This document shows, in pieces, positions 1-8,590 of a DNA stretch of 42,388 nucleotides; positions within the stretch are counted from its first letter, which is position 1; the number at the start of each line of letters is the position of its first letter. Made by a program: the position numbers and the translations under genes. The notes under the pieces were generated by a model. The model was not told the DNA's origin, did not search any database, and worked only from the letters and a program-made list of their open reading frames with translations. Source of the stretch: Lysobacterales bacterium (GTDB lineage Bacteria > Pseudomonadota > Gammaproteobacteria > Xanthomonadales > Xanthomonadaceae); assembly GCA_020442465.1 (NCBI GenBank), contig JAGRJY010000116.1:1-42388 (forward strand), read 5' to 3'.

Positions 1-2
1 CG

Positions 3-290
3 TTCGGTTTCACCCTGCTGGGCATGCTGATGCAAGGCGCGGTGGACTGGCGGCACGGGCTCCGATGGTCGCTGGTGCTGGCGAGCGTCACCCTGCTCGT
101 GCTCGTGATCGGGCACTGGCCCGGTCTTCTGCCGCGCGGCCTGGGGCAGAAGCTGGCGATTGCCAGCTATCTGGTCTGCCTGGCCTGGCGGGCGAGCCGG
201 GTACCCAAGCCTGCCGCGGCCGATGACCAGGCTATTCACGCCCCGGCTGCGCGCGCCCCGGCTGCTCAGGGACAACGATCCGTCAGCTGA
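3..290 (+). CDS. DUF998-like integral membrane protein (C-terminal part, cut by window edge)
   Basis: The reading frame enters from the left edge and gives the last 95 residues of a membrane protein. Two hydrophobic segments are visible (about residues 27-42 and 55-70 of the visible part), separated by a PGLLPRGLGQK loop and followed by a short basic, Ala/Pro-rich cytoplasmic tail. The layout, including a G-(L/W)-x-Q-(R/K) element before a last helix ending in an Arg-rich stretch, resembles the C-terminus of DUF998 proteins, which have no agreed function. The true start lies outside the window. The gene is convergent with the TPR protein gene at 602-1348. Family assignment is from memory and tentative; that it is a coding membrane protein is firmer. 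Confidence 0.6.
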   Translation, partial: FGFTLLGMLMQGAVDWRHGLRWSLVLASVTLLVLVIGHWPGLLPRGLGQKLAIASYLVCLAWRASRVPKPAAADDQAIHAPAARAPAAQGQRSVS

Positions 291-601
291 TCAGGGCTTC
301 CCGGCGGATCCGCTGCACCGGATCACCCTCGCGACGGAAGCGCCTGGGCAGGGTGCTGAGCGTTCAAGCATGTACGCGTCAGGTGCGGGCGATGCATTCG
401 ATCTGGAGATCGCGCGTGCGCCATGGTCGGGTCGGTCCCGACGATTCGATCGATGTGCTCGGCGACGACCAATGCGGCCGCCTGCGTAGGTTCGATCTGA
501 ATCAGCACCAGGAACGGCGAAGGGTCGAAAGGCGCGCGTCGGGCGACAACGCTGGCCGCCGATGCCTGGTCTCGCTCCTGACCCTCGGCCCTACTCCCCG
601 G
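291..601. other. intergenic stretch between convergent genes
   Basis: This 311-bp stretch separates the stop codons of two convergent genes. I see no convincing gene, terminator with a T-tract, or repeat. A minus-strand frame of 61 codons (323-508) exists but lacks a ribosome binding site and a recognisable product. Confidence 0.5.
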
Positions 602-1348
602 CTAGCCCCCGCCCTTCACCGCGCGCTCGGCGATCTCGATCCACTCGCGATTCGACTCACGGTAATGGCGCGGCGCCACTTTGACCCGCGCCAGCGTCTG
701 GCGAAAAAAGTCCTGGGCCTCGCGTTCTCGACCCATGCGCTGCAGCAGCTGGCCGTAGCGCACGCGCGCCTCTTCGCCCGGGTAGCCCACCGCCAGCACG
801 GTGTACTCCTTGGCCGCAGCCTCCGACTCACCGCAGCCTTCCAGTGCTTTCGCGTACAGCAGGTGACCGTCGTGCGAGCGATAGTCGGGGTTGGCCTCGA
901 TCAATCGCTCGAGCGTGGCGCGCACGGCCACGTGATCGCCGCGCATGTCCTGAGCCTGTGCCAGGCCGAGGAGGATGTCGGGCTCGTTGGCATGCATGCC
1001 GGTCAGGCTGCTCTCGAACAGGCGCTCGGCGTTGAACGGATCGCCCAGTTCCAGGCACTCGCGCGCCAGCCGCAGTCGATTGGTGACCGTGTCGGCCACT
1101 GCCAGCTCGGCTTCGATGCGCCGCCGCTCGCGCTCGGGGTCGATCGCACGCTGCACGCGGCGCACTGCGCGCTGCGCACCGACGTTGTAGCGCAGGTCGG
1201 GAATCACCTGGGTCAGGATGTACACCGCCGAGCCCAGGAAGCTGCCGATGATGATGATGAACGCCCACCAGTACGGCCGACCCGAACGGGCCATGTGGAC
1301 GAGGCAGAAGAACTGCAGCGCGATCGACGCGATGACGAGAATGGGCAT
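602..1348 (-). CDS. TPR-repeat protein with two N-terminal membrane helices (PLDc_N-like)
   Basis: The 248-residue product begins with two closely spaced hydrophobic helices (about residues 2-18 and 27-48), with HMARSGRPYWW between them, a pattern like the N-terminal 'PLDc_N' segment found on many small membrane proteins. The rest (about 60-248) is helical and repeat-like, with elements such as RLARECLELGDPFNAERLFE and LLYAKALEGCGESEAAAKEY that fit tetratricopeptide repeats, so it is probably a membrane-anchored cytoplasmic protein-interaction module. It is the last gene of the fab-pilZ operon, 50 bp after pilZ. The start was placed at the ATG directly before the first helix; an ATG 11 codons upstream (1381), preceded by GGGACG, is also possible. 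Specific function unknown. Confidence 0.75.
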   Translation of the reverse strand: MPILVIASIALQFFCLVHMARSGRPYWWAFIIIIGSFLGSAVYILTQVIPDLRYNVGAQRAVRRVQRAIDPERERRRIEAELAVADTVTNRLRLARECLELGDPFNAERLFESSLTGMHANEPDILLGLAQAQDMRGDHVAVRATLERLIEANPDYRSHDGHLLYAKALEGCGESEAAAKEYTVLAVGYPGEEARVRYGQLLQRMGREREAQDFFRQTLARVKVAPRHYRESNREWIEIAERAVKGGG

Positions 1349-1398
1349 GCGAGTGTCGTGCTGCGGGGCGCGGGGACGCATCAAGCGTCCCGACACGC

Positions 1399-1749
1399 CT
1401 ACATGGTGTGGGTGAGCTTGTCCGAATTCAGGATACCGGCCAGCAGTGTTTCGATCTTGCCGCGCACCGTTTCGGCCTCGGCCGAGTCGTTGAACTGCAC
1501 GCCGATGCCAGCGGTGCGGTTGCCCTGTGAGCCGTTCGGGGTGACCCAGCACACCTTTCCGGCAACCGGCAGACGCTCTTTGTCATCGAGCAGGGTCAGC
1601 AGGATGAACACTTCATCGCCGACACTGTACTTCTTCGGCGTCGGCACGAAGATGCCGCCGCCTTTCACGAACGGCATGTAGGCGTTGTACAGCGCCGACT
1701 TGTCCTTGATCGCGAACGACAGGATGCCTTGTTTGGCGCCACCGATCAT
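1399..1749 (-). CDS. pilZ: PilZ-domain type IV pilus assembly protein
   Basis: The 116-residue protein is a single PilZ domain of the type IV pilus kind, starting with QGILSFAIKDKSALYNAYMPF and continuing with KGGGIFVPTPK. It lacks the RxxxR and DxSxxG c-di-GMP binding motifs of canonical PilZ domains, as is typical for this subgroup, which does not bind c-di-GMP strongly and instead works with FimX and the pilus ATPase PilB. Its start overlaps the holB stop as ATGA (1746-1749), so the two are translationally coupled. The tmk-holB-pilZ order is the usual one in Pseudomonas and Xanthomonas. The presence of this gene predicts type IV pili and twitching encoded elsewhere in the genome. Confidence 0.95.
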   Translation of the reverse strand: MIGGAKQGILSFAIKDKSALYNAYMPFVKGGGIFVPTPKKYSVGDEVFILLTLLDDKERLPVAGKVCWVTPNGSQGNRTAGIGVQFNDSAEAETVRGKIETLLAGILNSDKLTHTM

Positions 1750-2750
1750 GCCTTCCCCCTTTCAGGCGATGCTGCCTGGTCGAACCAACGGACCGAGCCG
1801 GCTGCCTCGGTCCAGGCACTCAACAGGTCGGTGAGCATCAGCTCGTGGCGCAGCGGCACCGCCAGGTGCCGGCGTGCGGCGTCGGCCCGGACCGACCATG
1901 CCGCAAGCTTGTGGAATTCCTCGGGCGCGGTCAAGCGAGCGCCGCCGCGGGCTGCGTCCCAGCCGAGGCTGCGCACCACACGCACCGCATCACGGATCGC
2001 CTGGTCGCCGTCTCCGCCGAGCCAGCGACGCGCCACCGATTGGGCTGTCGCCTTGCGCTCGAGCATCGCGCGCAGATCGGCGCGCACCCCGCGCAGCCGC
2101 TGCATGCCTTGCTCGGCCAGCAGACGGTCTGCCTCGACCGGATGACCATCGGCGACAGCAAGTGCCTCACCGGCCTGGTCGGCCGGATGACCGCGTGCAG
2201 CGAGCCACTGCAGCGCCGTGTCGGCATCCGGAAGCCGCACCAGCACGCGCTGGCATCGGCTGCGCACGGTCTGCGGCAATCGCTCGGGCTGGTCGGCGCG
2301 CAGGATCAGAAAACGGTCGGGCGCCGGCTCCTCGAGCGTCTTGAGCAAGGCATTCGCGGCGGCGGCACCCATGCGATCGGCCGGGTCGATCAGCGCCACC
2401 TGCGCGCCGCCCCGATGCGGCGACAGGGCAAACCAGCGCGACAGCTCGCGAATCTGGTCGACGGCGATTTCCTGCTTGAGCTTGCCGTCGTCGCGCGCGA
2501 TCAGGGTCACGCGCTGCAAGTCGGGATGCGCGTCAGCCTGCACCCATTGGCAACCGCGGCAGCTGCCGCAGGCGGCTTCGGCGCCGGGCTTCTCACACAG
2601 CAGCAGCGCAGCGAGCCGCGCGCACAGCACTTCCTGTCCCAGCCCGGCCACGCCGCCGACCAGCAGCCCGTGCCCGAGTCGCTGCTCCTGATGCGCCCGA
2701 ACGAGCTGGCCCCAGGTCGACTCAAGCCAGGGATAGGCGGGGGCGCTCAT
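1746..2750 (-). CDS. holB: DNA polymerase III delta' subunit
   Basis: The 334-residue protein is the delta' subunit of the clamp loader. The P-loop region is degenerate (GGVAGLGQE, about 32-40), as expected for delta', which does not hydrolyse ATP. Four cysteines (C52, C61, C64, C67) form the zinc-binding module of the AAA+ domain, and an SRC motif (RSRCQR) supplies the arginine finger region. The C-terminal third is the helical collar domain. The start at 2750 overlaps the tmk stop as ATGA and places the first residues (SAPAYPWLESTWGQL) in register with other HolB proteins; the frame is open far upstream, but that part is antisense or out of frame to tmk. It is translationally coupled on both sides. 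Confidence 0.95.
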   Translation of the reverse strand: MSAPAYPWLESTWGQLVRAHQEQRLGHGLLVGGVAGLGQEVLCARLAALLLCEKPGAEAACGSCRGCQWVQADAHPDLQRVTLIARDDGKLKQEIAVDQIRELSRWFALSPHRGGAQVALIDPADRMGAAAANALLKTLEEPAPDRFLILRADQPERLPQTVRSRCQRVLVRLPDADTALQWLAARGHPADQAGEALAVADGHPVEADRLLAEQGMQRLRGVRADLRAMLERKATAQSVARRWLGGDGDQAIRDAVRVVRSLGWDAARGGARLTAPEEFHKLAAWSVRADAARRHLAVPLRHELMLTDLLSAWTEAAGSVRWFDQAASPERGKA

Positions 2751-3391
2751 GCCCGAGCGCGCTCGGAAAACCAGCGCCGACGGATCGCGCGCACCGCATC
2801 GGCGGCCACCTGCTCGGCGGACTGCGCCGCGTCGATGCGCACCACGCGCGCAGGGTCTGCCGCGGCCAACCTCGCGTATCCGTCGCGCACGCGCTCGAAG
2901 AACTCGACGCGCTCGGACTCGATGCGATCGGCTTCGCCGCCGCGCTGCCGCGCGCGCTGCAGGCCGGTTTCCACCGGCAGATCCAGCCACAGGGTGAGGT
3001 CGGGGCGCACGCCCACCACCCGACGTTCCAGCTCGGCGATCCAGCCGGGATCCAGGCCTCGCCCTGCGCCCTGATACGCGTAGCTGGCGTCGGTGAATCG
3101 ATCTGCCAGCACCCAGCGGCCCGCCGCCAGCGCCGGAGCAACCACTTCGTCCACCAGTTGCGCGCGCGAGGCGAACATCAGCAGCAGTTCGGATTGCGCG
3201 CACAGCGTAAGCGCGCGGTCGAGCAGCACCGCACGAATGGCCTCGCCCGCGGGCGTACCGCCGGGTTCGCGCGTGCGCAGGATGTCCACCCCCTGCTCGT
3301 GAAGAAACGTCTCCAGAGCCGCAAGCACGGTCGACTTGCCGGCGCCCTCGCCGCCCTCCAGGGTGATGAGCTGTCCGCGCGACGCGCTCAT
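2747..3391 (-). CDS. tmk: thymidylate kinase (dTMP kinase)
   Basis: The 214-residue enzyme phosphorylates dTMP to dTDP with ATP. Visible motifs are the P-loop LEGGEGAGKST (11-21), REPGGTPAGE (substrate phosphate binding), the DRF-TDASYAYQGAGR motif around the middle, and a LID-like Arg/Gly-rich segment RARQRGGEADRIE. Its length is normal for the bacterial family. The gene overlaps mltG upstream (ATGA at 3388-3391) and holB downstream, so it is an internal cistron of the operon. Confidence 0.97.
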   Translation of the reverse strand: MSASRGQLITLEGGEGAGKSTVLAALETFLHEQGVDILRTREPGGTPAGEAIRAVLLDRALTLCAQSELLLMFASRAQLVDEVVAPALAAGRWVLADRFTDASYAYQGAGRGLDPGWIAELERRVVGVRPDLTLWLDLPVETGLQRARQRGGEADRIESERVEFFERVRDGYARLAAADPARVVRIDAAQSAEQVAADAVRAIRRRWFSERARA

Positions 3392-4419
3392 CGCTTCAAC
3401 TGGAACCGGCGCACGGCAGCGTTGTGTTCGCTGAGCGTGCGCGAGAACTGGTGGCTGCCGTCGCCTCGGGAGACGAAGTACAGCGCGTCGCCGTCGGCAG
3501 GATCAACCGCTGCGCGCAAGGCTTCCAGGCTGGGCAGGGCAATCGGCGTGGGTGGCAGGCCGTTACGCGTGTAGGTGTTCCATGGCGTGTCGGTCTCGAG
3601 ATGCTTGCGGGTCAGATTGCCGTCGAACAGCACGCCAACACCGTAGATCACCGTCGGGTCGGTTTGCAGGCGCATGCCCAGGCGCAACCGCCGCACGAAC
3701 ACGCCAGCGATCTCCGGGCGTTCGCTCGCCTTGCCGGTTTCCTTTTCAATGATGCTGGCAAGCACCAGTGCCTCGTCCGCGGTTTCGATGGGCAAGCCAG
3801 CCACGCGTTCGGACCAGACCTCGGCGAGCGCCGCCTTCATCGCGCGATGCGAGCGATCGAGCATGTCGAGGTCGGAGGTGCCACGCACGAACTGGTAGGT
3901 CTCCGGCAGGAACCGACCCTCGGGCGCGACGCCGTCGGCGCCGAGGCGCGTCATGATGGCCACGTCGTCGACCCCATCCAGGGTCTGCACGAGAACGCTG
4001 TCGCGGGCGAGTGCTTCGCGCAGTTCGCGGAAGTTCCAGCCCGGGATGATGGTGAAGCGGTGCTGGATGACGATGCCCTGCTCCATCCGCTGCAGCAGGA
4101 TGCGCGGCGTGATGCCGTGGAACAGGGCGTACTCGCCGACCTTGAGTCGGCGCATGACGCCTAGCTCCCAGGCCAGCGCCCGCCAGAACAGGTCGTGGCC
4201 CTCGCGCACCTCGACGCTGCGCAACCGGCGCAGCACCCGATCGAAGCTGTCGCCCGGCTGCACTTCGATCGTGCGCTCATTCACCGTCTCGGCGAGCGGT
4301 GCATCGATGAAGTGCTGGTAGTCCTGCCAGTAGCGGTGACCGATGACGCCGCCGCCGATCAGCGCCAGCAGCAGGAGCAGCAGCAAACCGCGCAGCACGC
4401 GCCGCACCCCGGACGCCAC
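3388..4419 (-). CDS. mltG: endolytic murein transglycosylase (YceG family)
   Basis: The 343-residue protein has a short cytoplasmic start, one membrane helix (about 11-27, leucine-rich) and a periplasmic YceG-like domain. It cleaves nascent glycan strands and helps end peptidoglycan synthesis. The catalytic glutamate is in LASIIEKETGK (E225 with the chosen start), matching E218 of the E. coli enzyme, and further family motifs include GRFLPETYQF and the segment MRLQTDPTVIYG. No ATG lies near the correct N-terminus; the GTG at 4419, shortly after the pabC stop (4425-4427) and preceded by GGTGGG, is the best start. A GTG start is therefore an inference. The order pabC-mltG-tmk-holB is the usual gammaproteobacterial one. 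Confidence 0.92.
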   Translation of the reverse strand: MASGVRRVLRGLLLLLLLALIGGGVIGHRYWQDYQHFIDAPLAETVNERTIEVQPGDSFDRVLRRLRSVEVREGHDLFWRALAWELGVMRRLKVGEYALFHGITPRILLQRMEQGIVIQHRFTIIPGWNFRELREALARDSVLVQTLDGVDDVAIMTRLGADGVAPEGRFLPETYQFVRGTSDLDMLDRSHRAMKAALAEVWSERVAGLPIETADEALVLASIIEKETGKASERPEIAGVFVRRLRLGMRLQTDPTVIYGVGVLFDGNLTRKHLETDTPWNTYTRNGLPPTPIALPSLEALRAAVDPADGDALYFVSRGDGSHQFSRTLSEHNAAVRRFQLKR

Positions 4420-4424
4420 GCTGC

Positions 4425-5264
4425 TCAGCCCACCATCGCCAGGAACGACGGTTCGATATCGTGCAGGGCCTGCTGCAAGGCGTGGGTCTCCTTCTGGTCT
4501 TCGTAGGGCTGCCCATCCAGACTGCCGACCGGGAGGATACCGCGAACCGAATTGCACACCGCGATGGCTTCTGCCCGGGCCAGTTCCGGTTCGTGCAGTG
4601 GCTGTTCGACCGCGAGACCGTGACGGATCAGATGATCGCGCGCGATGCCGGCAACGCCAGCACGTTCGATCGGCGGAGTCAGCCAGCGACCGTCGAGACG
4701 CAGCAGCAGATTGCCCATCGTGCTGCAGACCAGTGCGCCTTCGGTGTCGAACATGACGCCCTCATCGACATGCGCTACCGCACACTCGCGGCGGGCAATC
4801 ACCTGCTCGAGTCGATTCAGGTGCTTCATGCCGGCCAGCGCGGGCTGGGTGGCCAACTGGATCCGGCAGCGCATGGTCGAGATCGGCTGCAGGGCGGCAT
4901 CGATTCCCGGCGCATCATGAATCTGCAGCATGCGCATCGGCTCGGCGGGCACCGGCGGCGCGTACCCACGCCCACCGCGACCTCGGGTAAGGGTCAGGCG
5001 GATCACCGCGCGCTCGCAGCCCTCGGCGCGTAGCCAGGCGTTGGCAAAGTCGAGATCCTCCTGCCAGAACCAGGGCTTCGGCGGCGCTATGCCCAACCGC
5101 GTGGCGTCGCGACTGAGACGGCGGATGTGATGCGCCCACCACACTGCACGCCCCCGGCTCCAGAGAATGCTCTCGAACAGTCCGTCGCCGTAGGCTGCAC
5201 CGCGATCGTCGACCGCCAGCGGCGCGCCCTGCACCCCATCCACCCAGTGCGCGAGCAGACTCAT
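4425..5264 (-). CDS. pabC: aminodeoxychorismate lyase
   Basis: The 279-residue protein is a fold-type IV PLP enzyme that splits 4-amino-4-deoxychorismate into p-aminobenzoate and pyruvate for folate synthesis. The PLP lysine is K147 in GMKHLNRLEQV, and the family signature AYGDGLFESI lies near the N-terminus (25-34). The segment DTEGALVCSTMGNL (173-186) holds the acidic residue that binds the pyridine nitrogen. The ATG at 5264 overlaps the pabB stop (5261) as ATGA, so PabB and PabC, which act one after the other, are translationally coupled. Branched-chain aminotransferase or D-amino-acid aminotransferase is the usual alternative for this fold, but the position after pabB favours PabC. Confidence 0.93.
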   Translation of the reverse strand: MSLLAHWVDGVQGAPLAVDDRGAAYGDGLFESILWSRGRAVWWAHHIRRLSRDATRLGIAPPKPWFWQEDLDFANAWLRAEGCERAVIRLTLTRGRGGRGYAPPVPAEPMRMLQIHDAPGIDAALQPISTMRCRIQLATQPALAGMKHLNRLEQVIARRECAVAHVDEGVMFDTEGALVCSTMGNLLLRLDGRWLTPPIERAGVAGIARDHLIRHGLAVEQPLHEPELARAEAIAVCNSVRGILPVGSLDGQPYEDQKETHALQQALHDIEPSFLAMVG

Positions 5265-6607
5265 GCCGACGCTTCTCCGAGCGCGCGCAGCATCCCCCTG
5301 GCCTTGGCGCGGGTTTCCACGAGCTCCGCGTCCGGGTCGGAGTCGGCCACCACGCCGGCGCCGGCGCGAAAGCGACACGTGTCTCCTTCGACGGCCAGCG
5401 TACGAATCAGGATATTGAGATCGAGGTCACCGTTGCGGCCAAGCCAACCAACCGCACCCGTGTAGGCACCCCGTCCGACGTTTTCCAGTTCAGCGATGAT
5501 TTGCATGCAGCGCACTTTAGGACATCCGGTAATGGTACCGCCCGGAAACACCGCCCGGATCAAATCGGCCGGACCGACGCCCGACTCTGCGACACCGCTC
5601 ACGGTCGACTCGATGTGGTGCACGTGGGCGTAGGTCTCGACCTCCATCAGCGCCTCGACGCGAACGCTGCCGCGTCGGCAGACGCGACCGAGGTCATTGC
5701 GTTCGAGATCGATCAGCATGATGTGTTCAGCCCGTTCCTTGGGATGTCCCACCAGTTCACGCACGCGCACTGCATCGTCGTCGCCCGGCATGCGCGGACG
5801 GGTGCCGGCAATCGGCCGCGTCTCGATGCGGTCGCCGCGACGCGACACCAGTCGCTCGGGTGACGAACTCACCACGGCCCGCCCTTCGCCGAAGTCGAAT
5901 AGTGCGCTGAACGGCGCAGGGTTGGCCCGACGCAGTGCAGCATACAGATCGGCCGGTGCCGTGCCCGCATCCAGCGCCGCGCTCCAGCCACGCGAGAGAT
6001 TGACCTGGAACACGTCGCCGGCGGCGATGTAGTCGAGCGCGCGGCGCACCGCACCGAGAAACCGGTCCGGCGTATCCTCTTCCACCCGCCGCACGGCGAC
6101 CGGCCGGTACGCCGAAGGCAAGACCCGCGCAGCCTGCAGCGCCACCTCGGCGGCCAGGGCGCCCGACGACGCCTCGCCCTGCAGCGTGCAGAGTCCGGTA
6201 TCACGATCGAGCACCAGTGCCAGCGGACAGCGAACCGCCCTGGCGACAGGCAACAGGCCCGGCGACCGCGGCAGACTCAGCACCGGTTCGATCTCATCGG
6301 CCAGCTCGTAGCCGAGAAACAACGCCCAGCCGCCGACAAACAGCTGGTCGCTCGGCGTCGACACGGCCTCTGCGCGGAACGCTGCAGCCAGCTCATCGAG
6401 GAATCCGTGCTCGCGGGGACGTGGTCCCGACGCGCCATGAAGTCGACCATCTGAGGTCCGCTCGAAGGCGCGTCCTTCGGACACCAACAGCATGTCGAAC
6501 CGGCCGCGCGCCCCGCGCGCCGCGCTTTCCAGCAAACAGGGAAAGCGCACCGGATCGGCGCGATGCAGCGCCAGCAGATCCGGCGCGGACGGCAGCGGAA
6601 TGCGCAT
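5261..6607 (-). CDS. pabB: aminodeoxychorismate synthase component I
   Basis: The 448-residue protein is a chorismate-using enzyme that aminates chorismate with ammonia from PabA (not in this window). Family motifs in order are GDVFQVNLSRGW (198-209), SSSPERLVSR, the PIAGT motif (265-269), EHIMLIDLERNDLGRVC, and FPGGTITGCPKVRCMQII. The start at 6607 is preceded by GAGG at an 8-nt spacing; an ATG six codons upstream (6625) lacks such a site. Oddity: classical PabB enzymes carry Lys in PIKGT, while Ala in PIAGT is the hallmark I associate with anthranilate synthase TrpE, yet coupling to pabC argues for the folate role. It follows fabF by 32 bp. Confidence 0.9.
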   Translation of the reverse strand: MRIPLPSAPDLLALHRADPVRFPCLLESAARGARGRFDMLLVSEGRAFERTSDGRLHGASGPRPREHGFLDELAAAFRAEAVSTPSDQLFVGGWALFLGYELADEIEPVLSLPRSPGLLPVARAVRCPLALVLDRDTGLCTLQGEASSGALAAEVALQAARVLPSAYRPVAVRRVEEDTPDRFLGAVRRALDYIAAGDVFQVNLSRGWSAALDAGTAPADLYAALRRANPAPFSALFDFGEGRAVVSSSPERLVSRRGDRIETRPIAGTRPRMPGDDDAVRVRELVGHPKERAEHIMLIDLERNDLGRVCRRGSVRVEALMEVETYAHVHHIESTVSGVAESGVGPADLIRAVFPGGTITGCPKVRCMQIIAELENVGRGAYTGAVGWLGRNGDLDLNILIRTLAVEGDTCRFRAGAGVVADSDPDAELVETRAKARGMLRALGEASA

Positions 6608-6639
6608 CGCTGCCGCCTCAGGCATGACCCGGGTCGGGG

Positions 6640-7878
6640 TCAGATCGCGCGGAAGACCAGGGTACCGTTGGTGCCGCCGAACCCGAAGCCGTTCGACACC
6701 GCGACCCGGACCGCCTTCTCGCGCGCCGTGTTCGGCACGTAGTCGAGATCGCAGCCTTCGCCCGGGTTCTCCAGATTGATGGTGGGCGGGATCACTCCGT
6801 GGTGCAGGGCGAGGATCGAGAAGATCGCCTCGATGCCTCCGGCCGCACCAAGCAGGTGGCCGGTCATCGACTTGGTCGAGCTGACCATGGTCTTGTAGGC
6901 GTGTTCGCCCAGGCACTGCTTCACCGAGAGCGTCTCGGCGAGATCGCCCAGCGGCGTCGAGGTGCCGTGGGCATTGACGTAGTCCACTTCGGTCGGGTTG
7001 ACGCCGGCATCGCGCAACGCCGAGGCCATGCAGCGCGCCGGCCCTTCGCCGTTCTCGCTCGGCGCGGTCATGTGGAAGGCATCCGAGCTGGCGCCGAATC
7101 CGGCCAGTTCGCAGTAGATGCGCGCGCCACGCGCCTTGGCGTGCTCGTACTCTTCGAGCACGAGAATGCCGGCGCCGTCGCCGAGCACGAATCCGTCGCG
7201 GTCGCGATCCCACGGGCGCGAGGCGCGCTCGGGTTCATCGTTGCGGGTCGACATCGCCTTCATCGAGCAGAAGCCACCGACGGCGGTCGGCGAGCTGCCG
7301 CGCTCGGCGCCGCCCGCAATCATCACGTCCGCATCGCCGTACTGGATCGTGCGCATGGCCATGCCCACGCTGTGGTTGGCCGTCGCGCACGCCGACACCG
7401 CGGAGAAATTTGGACCCTTCAGCCCCTTCATGATGCTGACCTGGCCGGGCAGCATGTTGATGATTGTGCTCGGCACATAGAACGGCGAGATCTTGCGCGG
7501 CCCGCCCTCCAGGTAACGCGCGGTCTGTTCCTCGATGCCGAGGATGCCGCCGATGCCCGAACCGATCATCGCGCCGATGCGCTCGGCATTCGCTTCAGTG
7601 ACCTCGATGCCGGAGTCGTCCATCGCCATGAATGCGGCGGCGACACCGTAGTGGATGAAGATATCCATCTTCTTGGCATCCTTCGGCGAGATCCACTGCG
7701 TGGCGTCGAAATCCTTGACCTGCCCGGCGATGCGGGTGGCGAACTGCGAGGCGTCGAAGTTCGTGATCGGACCGAGCCCGCTGCGACCCGCGGTGATGTT
7801 GGCCCAGGCGCTGTCCAGGGTGTTGCCGACGGGCGAGACGATGCCCATGCCGGTGACGACGACGCGACGCTTGTGCAT
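6640..7878 (-). CDS. fabF: beta-ketoacyl-ACP synthase II
   Basis: The 412-residue condensing enzyme elongates acyl-ACP with malonyl-ACP. The Cys-His-His triad is complete: C164 in [10 protein letters not shown]304 in [11 protein letters not shown] and H341 in [12 protein letters not shown]. The glycine-rich C-terminal GFGFGGTNG is also present. The start at 7878 is preceded by GAGGAATCTTC, a strong ribosome binding site; the open frame further upstream belongs to the acpP-fabF gap. The length and acpP-fabF adjacency are typical of FabF. Confidence 0.97.
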   Translation of the reverse strand: MHKRRVVVTGMGIVSPVGNTLDSAWANITAGRSGLGPITNFDASQFATRIAGQVKDFDATQWISPKDAKKMDIFIHYGVAAAFMAMDDSGIEVTEANAERIGAMIGSGIGGILGIEEQTARYLEGGPRKISPFYVPSTIINMLPGQVSIMKGLKGPNFSAVSACATANHSVGMAMRTIQYGDADVMIAGGAERGSSPTAVGGFCSMKAMSTRNDEPERASRPWDRDRDGFVLGDGAGILVLEEYEHAKARGARIYCELAGFGASSDAFHMTAPSENGEGPARCMASALRDAGVNPTEVDYVNAHGTSTPLGDLAETLSVKQCLGEHAYKTMVSSTKSMTGHLLGAAGGIEAIFSILALHHGVIPPTINLENPGEGCDLDYVPNTAREKAVRVAVSNGFGFGGTNGTLVFRAI

Positions 7879-8203
7879 GAAGATTCCTCGTTGCTTGTCT
7901 GGTTGCGGGACCGGGCGAGCCCCCCCGCGCAAGGCCGGGCGTCCTGCCGCGGCTTGCCGTGAAAACGGTCGCGGCCAAGCCGCGCCACGTCTTTTTGCGA
8001 CAGCCGCTTCGCGGCTATCGCGCCGGTGCATCCGTACACCGGAACCCGCTTCGTTTCGTCCCGCTGCGGCACCCGACATCCTGCCGCCGCCCGCATTGCC
8101 TGCATTCTACGAAACGCGCGGGGACCGTACGGAAGCGTCCGGGCCCCGGAAACACACGGGGCCGCACGATGGCGGCCCCTGTGGCGGCGCTGCGGCTGAC
8201 GAA
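7879..8203. other. acpP-fabF intergenic region with hairpins
   Basis: This 325-bp gap is long for an operon junction. It holds a strong hairpin just after acpP (8158-8179), a small hairpin AGCCGC-TTC-GCGGCT near 8003-8017, and a further inverted repeat CCGGTG/CACCGG near 8032-8051. No gene is visible. The hairpins may reduce read-through from the abundant acpP message into fabF or protect the acpP 3' end. Confidence 0.5.
8158..8179 (-). terminator. hairpin after acpP, possible (partial) terminator
   Basis: GGGGCCGC (8158-8165) and GCGGCCCC (8172-8179) form a perfect 8-bp stem with a 6-base loop, 25 bp after the acpP stop. On the minus strand it is followed by GTGTGTTTCC, a weak U-rich stretch. 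It could be a leaky terminator or an RNA-stabilising 3' end. Confidence 0.5.
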
Positions 8204-8443
8204 TCAGCTCTTGACGTGCGCCTTCACGTAGTCGATCGCCTGCTGCACGCTGGTGATCTTCTCGGCTTCTTCGTCCGGAATTTCGCACTCGAACTCTTCC
8301 TCGAGCGCCATCACCAGCTCGACCGTATCCAGCGAGTCGGCGCCCAGGTCGTCGACGAAGCTGGCATTGGCGGTGACTTCCTCTTCCTTCACGCCGAGCT
8401 GTTCCACGACGATTTTCTTGACGCGTTCTTCGATGCTGCTCAT
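8204..8443 (-). CDS. acpP: acyl carrier protein
   Basis: The 79-residue acidic protein is the classic acyl carrier of fatty-acid synthesis. The phosphopantetheine attachment site is the serine of [18 protein letters not shown] (about Ser37), and the first helix and [10 protein letters not shown] segment match bacterial ACPs closely. A GGGAGG ribosome binding site lies 11 nt before the ATG. The gene has its own promoter-like -10 element and a leader hairpin in the 147-bp gap after fabG, consistent with acpP being expressed far above its neighbours. Confidence 0.98.
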   Translation of the reverse strand: MSSIEERVKKIVVEQLGVKEEEVTANASFVDDLGADSLDTVELVMALEEEFECEIPDEEAEKITSVQQAIDYVKAHVKS

Positions 8444-8481
8444 GGGTTTGGATACCTCCCGGTGATGTCGTTCTTGGCAAT

Positions 8482-8501
8482 CGCCTCGTTCGAGCGAGGC
8501 G
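8482..8501 (-). promoter_or_regulatory. 5'-leader hairpin of the acpP message
   Basis: CGCCTCG (8482-8488) and CGAGGCG (8495-8501) form a perfect 7-bp stem with a 6-base loop. Given the TACAAT box at 8512-8517, transcription would start only a few bases before it, so the mRNA would begin with this hairpin. Confidence 0.5.
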
Positions 8502-8511
8502 TAAGGCGCGC

Positions 8512-8538
8512 ATTGTAGTGGGAATCGGGGGCCTGCAA
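8512..8538 (-). promoter_or_regulatory. probable acpP promoter
   Basis: On the minus strand a TACAAT -10 element (8512-8517, five of six matches to TATAAT) lies 68 bp before the acpP start codon. The nearest -35-like hexamer, TTGCAG (8533-8538), has a short 15-bp spacer, so the -10 box carries most of the support. Confidence 0.5.
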
Positions 8539-8590
8539 CAGTAACTGGTGTTTGAAACGGATGAACGGCTGCCCGAGGCCCTGCCGACCC

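Noticed and set aside
323..508. 61-codon minus-strand frame after the TPR gene
   Set aside because: No ribosome binding site, no familiar sequence, composition not clearly coding; at most a relic.
353..1681. 442-codon plus-strand open frame
   Set aside because: It is antisense to the TPR and pilZ genes, has no recognisable protein features and arises from the high GC content.
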